A DNA stretch of 64,000 nucleotides from assembly GCF_900156535.1 (NCBI RefSeq), contig NZ_FTNV01000004.1, forward strand, positions 163,634 through 227,633, written 5' to 3'. The stretch comes from Roseovarius nanhaiticus. Lineage in GTDB: Bacteria > Pseudomonadota > Alphaproteobacteria > Rhodobacterales > Rhodobacteraceae. Positions 1 through 9,477 of the stretch are shown here, piece after piece (position 1 is the stretch's first letter; the number at the start of each line of letters is the position of its first letter). A program made the position numbers and the translations under genes. The notes beneath the pieces are model-generated. The model saw only the letters and a program-made list of their open reading frames with translations, was not told where the DNA came from and searched no databases.

Positions 1-605
1 GAGGCGCCGATTGCCTGTGCTGCATGCACGTATTCGCGCCGCCGCACCTGAAGCGTAGAGGCGCGCATGACAACTGCAAAGCGATCCCATAGCAACAGGC
101 CCAGCACGCCGATCACCACCTGAAGTGAGCCGCCCAGGATAGCGACGACCGCCAGCGCCACGAGCACAACAGGCATGGCGAGGCGCACGTTGATCAGAAA
201 GGTCACGACCGCATCCACCTTGCCGCCGAAATACCCCGCGGCGACGCCCATCGCGGTGCCGATCACGCCCGAAATCAGCGCGGCCACCGCGCCAATCAAC
301 AGCGACACACGCGCACCGTAGATGAGGCGCGACAGGTAATCGCGGCCCAGATGGTCGGTGCCCAGCGGATGCTCCCACGTGCCGCCCATGAAGACGGGCT
401 TGATCATCCGCTTGGTCAGTTCTTGGGCATAGGGATCGTGCGGGGCCAGAACGGGGGCGAGGATCGCCACCAGAACCAGAAGGAAAACAACGCCCAGACC
501 AAAGAGAAGGCCGGTATGCCCCGTCACCCGCTTGCGCAGAATCTGGCGCGGGGTCGGGCCGCTGATTTCCTCCAGCAGAGGATCGACTGTCTTGTGAACG
601 GCCAT
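1..605 (-). CDS. ABC transporter inner-membrane permease, DppC/OppC type (3' end cut off)
   Basis: The gene begins at an ATG at 605 and runs off the window, so only about the first 201 codons are visible. The protein starts MAVHKTVDPL, has one hydrophobic segment at about residues 34-52, then the periplasmic motif typical of the second permease of peptide/nickel importers (HPLGTDHLGRDYLSRLIYGA, residues about 78-97), and further membrane segments. The family forms the channel of ABC importers for peptides, opines or similar solutes, paired with a DppB-type permease. Only one base separates it from the stop of the DppB-type gene at 607, so the two are one operon with the binding protein at 1624-3150. 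The ATPase genes would be expected beyond the left edge. The substrate cannot be told from the sequence. Confidence 0.9.
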   Translation of the reverse strand, partial: MAVHKTVDPLLEEISGPTPRQILRKRVTGHTGLLFGLGVVFLLVLVAILAPVLAPHDPYAQELTKRMIKPVFMGGTWEHPLGTDHLGRDYLSRLIYGARVSLLIGAVAALISGVIGTAMGVAAGYFGGKVDAVVTFLINVRLAMPVVLVALAVVAILGGSLQVVIGVLGLLLWDRFAVVMRASTLQVRRREYVHAAQAIGA

Positions 606-606
606 G

Positions 607-1524
607 TTACGAGCTCCTCATGCGGGGGTCGAGCCATGCGTTCAGCACGTCCGCCAAGAAGGTGAAGATGATGTAGAACATCGAGAAGATCAGGATCAGC
701 GCCTGCACCGTCGGCAGATCATTGCGCGCGATGCTCTCCCACGCCAGATAGCCCGCGCCATGCAGCGCAAAGACCGACTCGACCACGATCGAGCCGCCCA
801 GCATGAAGCCCATCTGAACCGCGGCAAGGCTGACGACCGGTATGATCGCGTTGCGCAGGGCATGCTTGAACAGGACGCGCCATTCCCCCGCGCCCTTGGC
901 GCGCGCGGTGCGGATATAGTCAGAATTCAGAACCTCCAGCATACCGGCCCGCGTCAGGCGCATGATCGCCGGCATGGCGTAATAGCCCAGCACGATGGTG
1001 GGCATGATGAAATGCCGCCAGCTGGACGCGCCCGAGGGCGGCAGCCAGCCCAGCGTGATACCAAAGAGCACGATCAGGATCAGGCCAAACCAGAAACTGG
1101 GCATCGCCTGACCTGCGACCGATAGGAACAGCGCGACACGGTCGATGATCGAATTGGGGCGGATCGCGGCGGCCACGCCCAGCGGCACGGCGGTCACGAG
1201 GGCAAATGTAATGCCGCAGACGCCGAGCGTCATCGTCACCGACAGCCGGTCCCCGATCAGCGAGGCGACGGGAAGTTTGAAATAGTAACTCTCGCCGAAA
1301 TCGCCGCGCAGCGCGTTCCAAAGCCATTCCGCGTATTGCACCAGCATGGGCCGGTCAAAGCCGTAAAGGCGGCGCAGTGCCTCGATATCCTCGCCACTTG
1401 CCGTCTCGCCGGCAAGGGCCGCAGCCGGATCGCCCGACAGGAAAAGCAGCGAAAAACTGATGAAGCTGACCGTGAAGGCCACGAGGATGGCAAGGCCAAG
1501 CCTCTTGAGTATGAATGGCAGCAT
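607..1524 (-). CDS. ABC transporter inner-membrane permease, DppB/OppB type
   Basis: A 305-residue multi-spanning protein. I place the start at the ATG at 1524 (MLPFILKRLGLAI) because a GGGAGG ribosome site lies just upstream and this is the usual DppB beginning; the open frame extends further upstream without support. The N-terminal membrane helix is followed by a periplasmic region (LYGFDRPMLVQYAEWL, about residues 65-80) and the permease core with the EAA-like loop near RTARAKGAGEWRVLFKHALR. It is the first of two permeases of a family-5 solute importer, translated together with the downstream DppC-type gene. A strong hairpin lies between it and the binding-protein gene upstream. Confidence 0.93.
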   Translation of the reverse strand: MLPFILKRLGLAILVAFTVSFISFSLLFLSGDPAAALAGETASGEDIEALRRLYGFDRPMLVQYAEWLWNALRGDFGESYYFKLPVASLIGDRLSVTMTLGVCGITFALVTAVPLGVAAAIRPNSIIDRVALFLSVAGQAMPSFWFGLILIVLFGITLGWLPPSGASSWRHFIMPTIVLGYYAMPAIMRLTRAGMLEVLNSDYIRTARAKGAGEWRVLFKHALRNAIIPVVSLAAVQMGFMLGGSIVVESVFALHGAGYLAWESIARNDLPTVQALILIFSMFYIIFTFLADVLNAWLDPRMRSS

Positions 1525-1581
1525 GCGCTGCGACCTCCCTGCCGGAATTGCGGTTGGTTGGCGATCAGTGAAAAAGGCAAT

Positions 1582-1611
1582 GGCCCGGCGGACGCGCACG
1601 CCCGCCGGGCC
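1582..1611 (-). terminator. Intercistronic hairpin between binding protein and permease genes
   Basis: A perfect 10-bp inverted repeat (GGCCCGGCGG at 1582-1591 and CCGCCGGGCC at 1602-1611) with a 10-nt loop lies 12 bases after the binding-protein stop. Read on the minus strand it is followed by ATTGCCTTTTTC, a short spaced U-tract. It could be a partial Rho-independent terminator or a 3' stabiliser that keeps the binding-protein message more abundant than the permease message, a common arrangement in ABC importer operons. Confidence 0.6.
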
Positions 1612-1623
1612 GATGGGACCGGA

Positions 1624-3150
1624 TCAGTTCCAGGTCATGTCCGTAAAGCGCAGCACCTCATCCGCCGTCGGGGTATAGGCCACCTCTTTGGTCATGACGT
1701 AGTTGGTGTTGTAGCTGAACATCGGCGCCCAGTAGGCCTGATCCGCGATACGCTGCAGCGCCTTGCGGTAGAACTCCTTGCGCTCTTCCGGGTCGGTCGA
1801 GCTGTCGGCGACAGTCAGATACTCCAGCACCTGATCGTCCTGGGCATCGTCGAGGCTGCCATGCTTGAAGAACTGGCTGACCATCGCCGAGGCGTCGTTG
1901 ATCGAGTAGCTGCCCCAGGTCAGGAAGGCCAGCGGCACTTCGCCCTTCATGTTCAGCTCGCGCAGGGCCGAATACTGCAGCAGTTTGAAGTTGGTCTGAA
2001 TACCAGCGGCGTTCAGATAGCTGCTGACCGCCTCGGCATATTCACGGTCGCGATACGCGTAGAAATCCGTCGTGAAGCCATCGGGATAACCCGCCTCAGC
2101 CAACAGAGCGCGCGCCTTCTCGGGGTCGTACTCATAGCTGGTCACGTCCTGCGCGCAGCCAAACTGGCTGGGGAAGCATGCGGTCGAGACCACCTTGGAT
2201 TTGCCCTTGAGCAGGTTGTCGACAAGTGCCTGACGGTCGATGGCGTGGTTGACGGCTTGGCGCACCTTGACGTCGGTGAAGGGGTTGGGGTCCATGCTGG
2301 ACCGACCCGCGGCGTCCATCGACAGATAGCCGACGCGCATGGTCGACTCGTTCGACACGGTAAAGCGATCATCCATCGAGGCCATCTTCTCGGCCTGATC
2401 CGCCGGCACCTGCCAGATCAGATCAAGCGAGCCCGAGAAAAGCTCGGCCAGCTGCGTGTTGACGTCGGGAATCGTGCGAATGTCGATTTTCTCAATCGAA
2501 GGCTGGCCCTTGGGGCTGTCGTGATAGTCTTCGTATTTCTCCAGCACGAAATGCTGGCCCGGCTCGACCGAGACGACCTTGTAAGGTCCGGTGCCGACGG
2601 GCTTGAGGCCCATGCCCGAGGGGCCGACCTCTTCGTAATAGTCGGACGGGTACATCGACACGGGGCCGGACAGGAATTCGATCGCCGCCGGGAACACGTC
2701 CTTGGTGGTGATGCGCACGGTATAGTCGTCGATCTTCTCGGCGCTCTCCATCCAGTTCACATTGCGCTGCGTCTTGACGCCGCTTTCTTCCTTGGCGACG
2801 AAATTGACGGTGGCGACCACGTCATCGGCAGTGAAATCCGAGCCATCATGGAATTTTACGCCCTCGCGCAGCTTGAATTCCAGCGTCTTGTCGTCGATCC
2901 ACTCCCAGCTCGTCGCAAGGTTGCCCTTGTACTCGTTCGTCTCGGGGTCGCGGTAGATTAGCCCGTCCCAGACAGCGCGCTGCATCACAACGCCTTCGCG
3001 CGACGAGTTGAAGAAGCTGTCGACGTTCTCGAGCTCTTTGGTGAAGGCGACATTCAGCGTGCCGCTGGCCTTGTCGGCGAGTGCAACGCCGCCGGCGCCC
3101 ACTGCCAGCACCATGGCAAGTGCGGTGGATTTCAAAAACGTGGCTTTCAT
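1624..3150 (-). CDS. ABC transporter periplasmic solute-binding protein, family 5 (peptide/nickel type)
   Basis: The 508-residue protein starts at the ATG at 3150, preceded by GGGAGAGG. Residues 1-25 form a signal peptide ending in AVGAGGVALA, so cleavage before DKASG is likely. The mature part has family-5 hallmarks: NVDSFFNSSREG near the N-terminus, LEFKLREGVKFHDGSDFTAD (about residues 84-103), VGTGPYKV and LLAEAGYPDG. It binds a peptide-like or other small solute in the periplasm and delivers it to the two permeases downstream. The gene is divergent from an IclR regulator that probably controls it. Substrate unknown; a nickel-, glutathione- or opine-binding role cannot be excluded. Confidence 0.94.
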   Translation of the reverse strand: MKATFLKSTALAMVLAVGAGGVALADKASGTLNVAFTKELENVDSFFNSSREGVVMQRAVWDGLIYRDPETNEYKGNLATSWEWIDDKTLEFKLREGVKFHDGSDFTADDVVATVNFVAKEESGVKTQRNVNWMESAEKIDDYTVRITTKDVFPAAIEFLSGPVSMYPSDYYEEVGPSGMGLKPVGTGPYKVVSVEPGQHFVLEKYEDYHDSPKGQPSIEKIDIRTIPDVNTQLAELFSGSLDLIWQVPADQAEKMASMDDRFTVSNESTMRVGYLSMDAAGRSSMDPNPFTDVKVRQAVNHAIDRQALVDNLLKGKSKVVSTACFPSQFGCAQDVTSYEYDPEKARALLAEAGYPDGFTTDFYAYRDREYAEAVSSYLNAAGIQTNFKLLQYSALRELNMKGEVPLAFLTWGSYSINDASAMVSQFFKHGSLDDAQDDQVLEYLTVADSSTDPEERKEFYRKALQRIADQAYWAPMFSYNTNYVMTKEVAYTPTADEVLRFTDMTWN

Positions 3151-3204
3151 TTGGACCTCTCCCTGCCGCAGCGCGCTGCGGTCTCCTGTTTTCATTTGCA
3201 ATCC

Positions 3205-3229
3205 AGTGCATATCATATAGCAATACACT
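3205..3229. promoter_or_regulatory. Candidate IclR operator in the divergent promoter region
   Basis: Between the binding-protein gene and the IclR gene lies the imperfect inverted repeat AGTGCAT (3205-3211) and ATACACT (3223-3229), 6 of 7 positions matching, with an AT-rich 11-bp spacer that also contains a TATGAT-like -10 on the minus strand. The place and symmetry fit a regulator site; no consensus for this particular IclR protein is known to me. Confidence 0.3.
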
Positions 3230-3325
3230 AGATCACGATGTAATTATTTGAACCCTGCGCCTGCGCGGAAATCAAGCGCGAATTTCGCTCCTTCGACCTA
3301 AGCCTTTTATACGGCCCGAGATTTG

Positions 3326-4102
3326 ATGACCAAACCCAAGCAAAACACGCTGTTCGTCGGATCATTGGCCAAAGGTCTGCGCATCCTGCGCGCCTTCGAT
3401 GAGACACGAACCGAAATGTCGCTGGGCGCTCTGGCCGATGCGACTGGCCTCGACAAAAGCGCCGTTCAGCGCCTTGCCAATACGTTGCACATCGAAGGAA
3501 TGCTGGACAAGGATCCCGTCACGCGCCGCTATCGGCCCAGCCACGCATGGCTGCGCCTCGCTTATGCCTACTATTGGTCCGACCCTCTGGTCGCCCGCGC
3601 CATGCCCAAGCTGATAGATCTGTCGCAGCGCCTGGGCGAGACGGTCAACCTGGCCGAGCTGTCGGGTGAGCACATCATTTACGCCGCCCGCCTGCCTTGC
3701 ACGCGCACGATCTTTGCCGCCTCTGTACCGGGGCGGCAGGTGCCCGCCCTTATCACTTCTGCGGGTCAGACAATCCTTGCGACATACCCCGAAGACATGC
3801 GGGCCGCCGCAATCCGCGATTGGCATATCGCGCCGCATACGCCCCAGACGACGCTGGACCGCGCCGTCATCGCGGATCAGGTCGAGGCCGCACGCCGGGC
3901 GGGATACGCCATTACCCACAGCCAGATGATCCATGGCGAGGTCGGTATCGCCTGCGCGATCCGCGGCCCGGACGGGCGCGCTTGGGCGGCGGTGCACTGC
4001 TCGGTCTCGGCGCATCATTGGGACGATACGCGCATTCGCGCTGAAATCCTGCCGTGGCTGCAGGATACGGCCAATGCCATATCGCCGCAGATGCGCGGTT
4101 AG
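3326..4102 (+). CDS. IclR-family transcriptional regulator
   Basis: A 258-residue protein. I use the ATG at 3326; a TTG directly upstream is also possible. Residues about 10-65 form the winged helix-turn-helix (GSLAKGLRILRAFDE, then LADATGLDKSAVQRLANTL), and residues about 80-255 the IclR effector domain (VNLAELSGEHIIYAARL, HSQMIHGEVGIACAIRG). The family binds small ligands and usually controls the neighbouring divergent catabolic or transport genes, so control of the solute importer is likely. It converges on the kdsD-like gene, with 10 bp between the two stops. Confidence 0.92.
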   Translation: MTKPKQNTLFVGSLAKGLRILRAFDETRTEMSLGALADATGLDKSAVQRLANTLHIEGMLDKDPVTRRYRPSHAWLRLAYAYYWSDPLVARAMPKLIDLSQRLGETVNLAELSGEHIIYAARLPCTRTIFAASVPGRQVPALITSAGQTILATYPEDMRAAAIRDWHIAPHTPQTTLDRAVIADQVEAARRAGYAITHSQMIHGEVGIACAIRGPDGRAWAAVHCSVSAHHWDDTRIRAEILPWLQDTANAISPQMRG

Positions 4103-4112
4103 GACAGAACCG

Positions 4113-5102
4113 TTAGACGACGCCCGCGCGCAACAGATCGTGAAGGTGCAGGACGCCAACGAGGCGATTGCCTTCTTCCGCCACGATGAGCACCGTCCGC
4201 TTGCGTCCATTCAAAATCGCCAGCGCCTCGGGCGCCGAGCAATCGGGCGCGACCGTGATCGGCTGCTTGGTGGCGACGTCAAGGGCGCGGCGCTCCATCA
4301 ACCCATCCATATTGCGGCGCAGATCGCCGTCAGTGATGATGCCACTGATGATGCCGTCCCGCGTCAGGACGCAGACGCCGAACCCCTTGGACGTCATCGC
4401 CAGCAGCACGTCCGCCATCGGTGCGTTTTCGTCCAGCGCCGGCAGCGCATCACCAGAATGCATCAGATCAGCCACGCTGCGCATCTGCGCGCCCAGCTTG
4501 CCGCCCGGGTGATAGACCCCGAAATCCTTCGGGGCAAAGCCGCGCCGCTCCATCAGCGCCACGGCCAGCGCGTCGCCCAGCGCCAGCGTCAGCGTGGTCG
4601 AGGTTGTCGGCGCAAGGCCGATGGGGCAGGCCTCGGGACAGGCCGGCAAGGTCAGGCGGTGATCTGCCGCTTTCATCAAGGTGCTATCCGCCTTGGACGA
4701 GATGCCGATCATCGGAATTGAAAACCGCTGCGTGTGATAGACGATATCGCGCAGCTCGGCCGTCTCGCCCGAGTTCGAGATCAGAAGGCAGGCGTCATCC
4801 GAGCCGATCATGCCAAGATCGCCGTGGCTCGCCTCGGTCGCGTGAACGAAATAGGCTGGCGTCCCGGTGGAAGCCAGCGTCGCCGCGATCTTGCGCCCGA
4901 TATGGCCCGACTTGCCGATGCCCGACACGATGACGCGGCCCTTGCAGGCCAGCACCGTCTCGACCGCCGCCGCAAAATCTGCGGGCAGGTTTTCGGCCAG
5001 GTAGCGAAGCGCGTCCGCCTCGATCCCCAGCACCTTTTGCGCCGCCGCGATGCTGTTGGCGCTGTCCTCGGGCGTGGGATCGGTCATCGGCTGCGAATGC
5101 AT
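4113..5102 (-). CDS. kdsD: KpsF/GutQ-type D-arabinose 5-phosphate isomerase (SIS plus two CBS domains)
   Basis: A 329-residue protein starting at the ATG at 5102 (MHSQPMTD), with a GAGAGAA element upstream. Residues about 43-175 form the SIS sugar-isomerase domain (GRVIVSGIGKSGHIGRKIA, TEASHGDLGMI, SNSGETAE); residues about 205-329 contain two CBS domains (RSVADLMHSG; GIITDGDLRR; VGVLHLHDLL). This family converts D-ribulose 5-phosphate to D-arabinose 5-phosphate, the first step to CMP-Kdo for lipopolysaccharide and for group 2 capsule anchors. Its place beside ugd, rml and kps genes suggests the capsule-linked KpsF role, although no other Kdo gene lies in the window. Confidence 0.9.
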   Translation of the reverse strand: MHSQPMTDPTPEDSANSIAAAQKVLGIEADALRYLAENLPADFAAAVETVLACKGRVIVSGIGKSGHIGRKIAATLASTGTPAYFVHATEASHGDLGMIGSDDACLLISNSGETAELRDIVYHTQRFSIPMIGISSKADSTLMKAADHRLTLPACPEACPIGLAPTTSTTLTLALGDALAVALMERRGFAPKDFGVYHPGGKLGAQMRSVADLMHSGDALPALDENAPMADVLLAMTSKGFGVCVLTRDGIISGIITDGDLRRNMDGLMERRALDVATKQPITVAPDCSAPEALAILNGRKRTVLIVAEEGNRLVGVLHLHDLLRAGVV

Positions 5103-5183
5103 GAAAATTCTCTCGTTTCTCGAAAGGGGACGTGAAGCGCTACTGTATCGATCCACGCCCCGGCAAGCCAGAGCGCGCGCCGA

Positions 5184-6503
5184 TCAGGCGCCGTATCCCT
5201 GACGCCCGACACCCTCATAGGCCACAAAACCCGCCGCGCGCGCATCCTCGGCACTGTAGATATTGCGCAGATCGGCAAGGCGGGGCGTGGTCATGTCGCC
5301 TGCGATGCGGCTGAGGTCCAGCGCGCGGAATTCATTCCATTCGGTCAGGATGACCAGCAGATCGGCCTTTTCGGCGGCGCCATAGGCGTCGTCATGCCAG
5401 CTGACCCCATGCAGCAGCGCCGCACCCTCACGCTGGCCCTGCGGATCACAGATCTGCACCTTGGCCCCCCCGCCGACCAGCGCGGGCACGATCGACAGGC
5501 TGGGCGCGGCGCGCATGTCATCCGTGTCGGGCTTGAACGTGACACCCAGCACGCCGATGGTGCGGCCCGCAAAGCTGCCGCCGCAAAGGTCCAGCAGCTT
5601 GTCCGTCATGCGCCGCTTGACCGCCTCGTTCACCTCGATCACGGCCTCGACGATACGCATGGGGCTGGCATGTTCCTGCCCGATCCGCGCCAGCGCGGTC
5701 GTGTCCTTGGGAAAGCACGACCCGCCATAGCCCGGCCCGGCATGCAGGAACTTGTTGCCGATGCGCCCGTCCATGCCCATGCCACGGCTGACCTGTTTGA
5801 CGTCCGCGCCGACACGCTCGCACAGCGCCGCAATCTCGTTGATGAAGGTGATCTTGGTCGCGAGAAAGGCGTTGGCAGCGTATTTGATCATCTCGGCGGA
5901 TTCCAGATCCGTCACGACGATCGGAAAATCGCGCAGGTAGAGCGGGCGATAGATGTCGCGTAGCACCTTGGCCGCGCGTTCGCTCTGGACGCCGACAACA
6001 ACGCGGTCGGGATGCATGAAATCCTTGACCGCCGCGCCTTCGCGCAGGAATTCGGGATTGCTGGCCACCTCGAAATCGAGCGCGGGGTTCGCCGTCGCGA
6101 TCGTCTCCTGCACCTTGCGGTTGGTGCCGACTGGAACGGTGGATTTGGTGACCACGACGACGCCATCTGGCATGGCATGGGCCAGCTCGGTCGCCGCCGC
6201 CATGACATAGCTGAGATCGGCATGCCCATCACCGCGCCGCGTGGGCGTACCTACGGCGATAAAGACGGCGTCGGCGCCCACGACCGCACCCGCAAGGTCG
6301 GTCGTAAAGGTCAGGCGCCTGGCATCGACGTTGCGCGCCATGACCACATCAAGCTCGGGCTCGTAAATGGGCACCTCGCCCGCATCCAGCCGCGCAATCT
6401 TGGCGCTATCGCGATCGACACAAACCACCTGATGGCCGAAATCTGCGAAACACACTCCCGAGACAAGCCCGACATAGCCGGTTCCGATCATCACTATACG
6501 CAA
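5184..6503 (-). CDS. ugd: UDP-glucose 6-dehydrogenase
   Basis: A 439-residue protein that oxidises UDP-glucose to UDP-glucuronate with two NAD+. It shows the N-terminal Rossmann motif GTGYVG (residues 7-12), the conserved STVPVGT segment (121-127), the catalytic cysteine C263 in GYGGSCFPKD, the active-site lysine in EMIKYAANAFLA (about 204-215) and the C-terminal GVTFKPDTDDMR motif. Full length for the family. It is followed by the kdsD-like gene after 81 bp and sits 213 bp after rmlA, so it supplies UDP-glucuronate (and possibly derived acidic sugars) to the polysaccharide locus. Confidence 0.96.
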   Translation of the reverse strand: MRIVMIGTGYVGLVSGVCFADFGHQVVCVDRDSAKIARLDAGEVPIYEPELDVVMARNVDARRLTFTTDLAGAVVGADAVFIAVGTPTRRGDGHADLSYVMAAATELAHAMPDGVVVVTKSTVPVGTNRKVQETIATANPALDFEVASNPEFLREGAAVKDFMHPDRVVVGVQSERAAKVLRDIYRPLYLRDFPIVVTDLESAEMIKYAANAFLATKITFINEIAALCERVGADVKQVSRGMGMDGRIGNKFLHAGPGYGGSCFPKDTTALARIGQEHASPMRIVEAVIEVNEAVKRRMTDKLLDLCGGSFAGRTIGVLGVTFKPDTDDMRAAPSLSIVPALVGGGAKVQICDPQGQREGAALLHGVSWHDDAYGAAEKADLLVILTEWNEFRALDLSRIAGDMTTPRLADLRNIYSAEDARAAGFVAYEGVGRQGYGA

Positions 6504-6716
6504 GGCGGTCTCTCCCGTTTTTTCGTGGCCGGACCGCCGTGGTGGCGCGATCCGGCGAGCTTCTTCAATTCAAGTTCGCCGCACCGTTCGGCGCGCCGTA
6601 TCTCAGCTTTTGCTTCGAAAGCCCCTAAAGCCGCCCCGCCGCAGAGGCAAGTGCGGCCTCCAATTCCGCACGACTGCGCGCACAGGCGTGGCATATCGGG
6701 ACGAGACGCGCTGCGC

Positions 6717-7589
6717 CTACCGCAACATCCGCAAGAGATATTGGCCGTAGCTGTTCTTGGCGAACCCCTCGGCGCGCTCTTGCAGCGCGCTTGCGTCGAT
6801 CCAACCCTTGCCATACGCAATCTCATCCGGACTGCCGACCTGCAATCCCTGCCGCTCGCTGAGGGTCCGCACAAAATTGCCCGCATCCAAAAGCGAGCCG
6901 TGGGTGCCGGTATCGAGCCACGCATAACCGCGCCCCATCTGCTGCACGTTCAGCAGACCGTCGGCCAGATACATCTCAAGAAGGGCCGTGATCTCAAGCT
7001 CGCCGCGCGCCGAGGGTGTCACGTTGCGCGCACGTTCGGACGCGGTGGCGTCAAGGAAGTAAAGCCCCGTGACTGCATAAGGCGAGGGCGCGACCTCGGG
7101 CTTCTCCACGATGGCGCGCACCGATCCGTCGGGCGCGAAATCGACGACGCCGTAGCGCTCGGGGTCTGCCACGCGGTAGCCGAAAACGGTGCCGCCCTGG
7201 TCCTGCGCGTCCGCCTCGGCCAGATGCTCGGGCAGACCGTGACCGAAGAAGATGTTATCGCCCAGAACCATCGCACTGGGCGCGCCGTCCAGAAAGTCCT
7301 CGGCCAATACATACGCCTGCGCCAGCCCGTCGGGCGAAGGCTGTGCGATATAGCTGAGCGACAGGCCCCATTGGCTGCCATCCCCAAGGGTGCGCTGGAA
7401 CTGGTCCTGATCCTGCGGCGTGGTGATCACCGCGATATCGCGGATACCCCCCAACATGAGGACGCTGAGCGGATAGTAGATCATCGGCTTGTCATAGATC
7501 GGCAGAAGCTGCTTCGACACGCCCATCGTGATCGGGTAAAGCCGCGTGCCCGAGCCGCCGGCCAAGATGATGCCCTTGCGCTGTGTCAT
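6717..7589 (-). CDS. rmlA: Glucose-1-phosphate thymidylyltransferase
   Basis: A 290-residue nucleotidyltransferase starting at the ATG at 7589 ([12 protein letters not shown]). The signature GGSGTRLYP is at residues 11-19, followed by SKQLLPIYDKPMIYYPLS, the LGDNIFFG metal-binding stretch and VEKPEV. It makes dTDP-glucose from dTTP and glucose 1-phosphate, the first step to dTDP-L-rhamnose. It overlaps the rmlD stop by 4 nt (ATGA) and is the last gene of rmlCBDA. A longer in-frame reading into rmlD exists but is not the real N-terminus. Confidence 0.96.
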   Translation of the reverse strand: MTQRKGIILAGGSGTRLYPITMGVSKQLLPIYDKPMIYYPLSVLMLGGIRDIAVITTPQDQDQFQRTLGDGSQWGLSLSYIAQPSPDGLAQAYVLAEDFLDGAPSAMVLGDNIFFGHGLPEHLAEADAQDQGGTVFGYRVADPERYGVVDFAPDGSVRAIVEKPEVAPSPYAVTGLYFLDATASERARNVTPSARGELEITALLEMYLADGLLNVQQMGRGYAWLDTGTHGSLLDAGNFVRTLSERQGLQVGSPDEIAYGKGWIDASALQERAEGFAKNSYGQYLLRMLR

Positions 7590-8428
7590 ATGCCTAGCTC
7601 CTTGAGAACGGCGCGCAGACCGGCGCGCCAATCGGGCGGTTCGATACCGAAATCTGTCGCAAGAGCCGCGCAATCGAGCCGGCTGTTCAGCGGGCGCTGC
7701 GCGGGTGTCGGATAGTCCGAGGTCGGAATCGACGTCAGGGCAACGTCCCGGCCCACCATGCGGAAGATCTCGGCGGCGAAATCGTGCCAGCTGACCGCCG
7801 GCGTGCCCGCGAAATGATAGATGCCGCCGGGCTGTCCGCTTGTCATGGCGCCCGCCATGGTCAGGAGTGCCTCGGCGATGGCAGCGGCGGGGGTAGGCCC
7901 ACCGATCTGATCGCCGACCACGCTCAGCGCATCGCGCGTCTCGGACAGGCGCAGCATCGTCTTGACGAAGTTCGCGCCATGCGCCGAAAATACCCAAGAC
8001 GTGCGCAGGATCGCCGCGTTCGCGCCGGATGCGCGCACTGCCTCCTCGCCCGCCAGCTTGCTGCGGCCATAGGCGTTGATCGGGGCGGTGGCATCGTCCG
8101 TCTGCCATGGCGCCTCACCCTGCCCGTCAAAGACGTAATCGGTCGAGATATGCAGAAACGGGATACCCAGATCGGCACAGGCGCGCGCCATTGCTCCGGG
8201 CGCCTCGGCGTTGATGGTACGGGCCAGCGCGTCTTCATCCTCGGCGCGGTCGACGGCGGTGTAGGCAGCGGCGTTGATCACGCAGTCGGGACGCGCGACA
8301 TGGATGGCGGCGGCGCAGGCTGCGGGATCCGACAGATCCGCCTCCGCGCGGCCCAGCGCGGTGACCATACCCGCGCGCTGCAATTCACGGGCGACCTGCC
8401 CGGTTCGGCCAAAGACGAGGATGCTCAT
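7586..8428 (-). CDS. rmlD: dTDP-4-dehydrorhamnose reductase
   Basis: A 280-residue short-chain dehydrogenase starting at the ATG at 8428, which overlaps the rmlB stop by 4 nt. It has the Rossmann motif GRTGQVA (7-13), the [12 protein letters not shown] motif (52-63) typical of RmlD, STDYVFDG (95-102) and the catalytic Y120-x3-K124 in YGRSK. It reduces dTDP-4-keto-L-rhamnose to dTDP-L-rhamnose, the final step of the pathway. Length and motif order are normal for the family. Confidence 0.95.
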   Translation of the reverse strand: MSILVFGRTGQVARELQRAGMVTALGRAEADLSDPAACAAAIHVARPDCVINAAAYTAVDRAEDEDALARTINAEAPGAMARACADLGIPFLHISTDYVFDGQGEAPWQTDDATAPINAYGRSKLAGEEAVRASGANAAILRTSWVFSAHGANFVKTMLRLSETRDALSVVGDQIGGPTPAAAIAEALLTMAGAMTSGQPGGIYHFAGTPAVSWHDFAAEIFRMVGRDVALTSIPTSDYPTPAQRPLNSRLDCAALATDFGIEPPDWRAGLRAVLKELGI

Positions 8429-9477
8429 GGCGCGGTGCCCAGCCGCGTGCCGACGCCCGCGCGCGCTTGCAAGGGGCGCCACCAATCCTCGTTCGCCAGA
8501 TACCATTCGACCGTGCACCTCAGCCCCTCCTCGACCGTGACGGAAGGGCGCCAACCCAATTCGCGCCGGATGCGCGACGGGTCGATCGCATAGCGCGCGT
8601 CATGGCCGGGACGGTCAGCGACGAAGGTGATCAGATCGCTGAACGGGCGGCCATCACCGCGCGGCGCCAGATCGTCCAGAATATCGCAGAGCGTCTGGAC
8701 CAGCTCCAGATTGCTGCGCTCGTTCTCGCCGCCGATGGCATAGCTGCGCCCGACACGGCCCTGCCCCAGAACGGTCAGCAGCGCATCGGCGTGATCCTCC
8801 ACATAAAGCCAGTCGCGCACGTTCGAGCCGTCGCCGTAGATCGGCAGGGGCTTGCCCGCGAGCGCGCTGAGGATGACGACCGGGATCAGCTTCTCGGGGA
8901 AGTGATAGGGGCCATAATTGTTCGAGCAATTGGTCAGCAGAATGGGCAGGCCGTAGGTCTCGGCCCAGGCGCGTACCAGATGATCGGACGCCGCCTTGGA
9001 CGCCGAATAGGGGCTGCGCGGATCATAGGGCGTCTCTTCGGTAAAGCGGGTGCCGGGATCTGCGGGCAGGCTGCCGAAAACCTCGTCGGTCGAGACGTGG
9101 TGAAAGCGGAAGCCTTCGGGCCGTCCGGCGGCCTGCCAATAGCCGCGCGCGGCCTCGAGCAGCGTGTAGGTGCCGGTGATATTCGTGTCGATGAAAGTGC
9201 CCGGCCCATCGATGGAGCGGTCGACATGGCTCTCGGCGGCGAGGTGCAGGATGGCGTCGGGCGCGTGGTCGGCCAAGATCCGGTCCAGCGCGGCGCGGTC
9301 GCGGATATCCGCATGCTCAAAGCGGTAGTGCGGGCTCTCCTCGACGCTGGCGACGTTCGCGAGGCAGGCGGCATAGGTCAACGCATCAAGATTGACGACG
9401 TCATGCCCCCGCGCCACCGCCTGCCGCACCACGGCAGAGCCGATGAAACCCGCACCGCCCGTGACCAAGAGCTTCAT
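8425..9477 (-). CDS. rmlB: dTDP-glucose 4,6-dehydratase
   Basis: A 350-residue extended SDR enzyme with GGAGFIG (7-13) for NAD+, the active-site T130-D131-E132 in HVSTDEVFG, and Y157-x3-K161 in YSASK. It removes water from dTDP-glucose to give dTDP-4-keto-6-deoxyglucose. It overlaps rmlC upstream and rmlD downstream by 4 nt each, so rmlC-B-D-A are translationally coupled. Confidence 0.96.
   Translation of the reverse strand: MKLLVTGGAGFIGSAVVRQAVARGHDVVNLDALTYAACLANVASVEESPHYRFEHADIRDRAALDRILADHAPDAILHLAAESHVDRSIDGPGTFIDTNITGTYTLLEAARGYWQAAGRPEGFRFHHVSTDEVFGSLPADPGTRFTEETPYDPRSPYSASKAASDHLVRAWAETYGLPILLTNCSNNYGPYHFPEKLIPVVILSALAGKPLPIYGDGSNVRDWLYVEDHADALLTVLGQGRVGRSYAIGGENERSNLELVQTLCDILDDLAPRGDGRPFSDLITFVADRPGHDARYAIDPSRIRRELGWRPSVTVEEGLRCTVEWYLANEDWWRPLQARAGVGTRLGTAP

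Noticed and set aside
1336..2961. A 541-codon plus-strand frame over the binding-protein gene
   Set aside because: Antisense to a clear solute-binding protein with signal peptide and family motifs.
7590..8108. N-terminal extension of rmlA
   Set aside because: It reads through rmlD out of frame; the coupled ATG at 7589 begins directly before the GGSGTRLYP motif.
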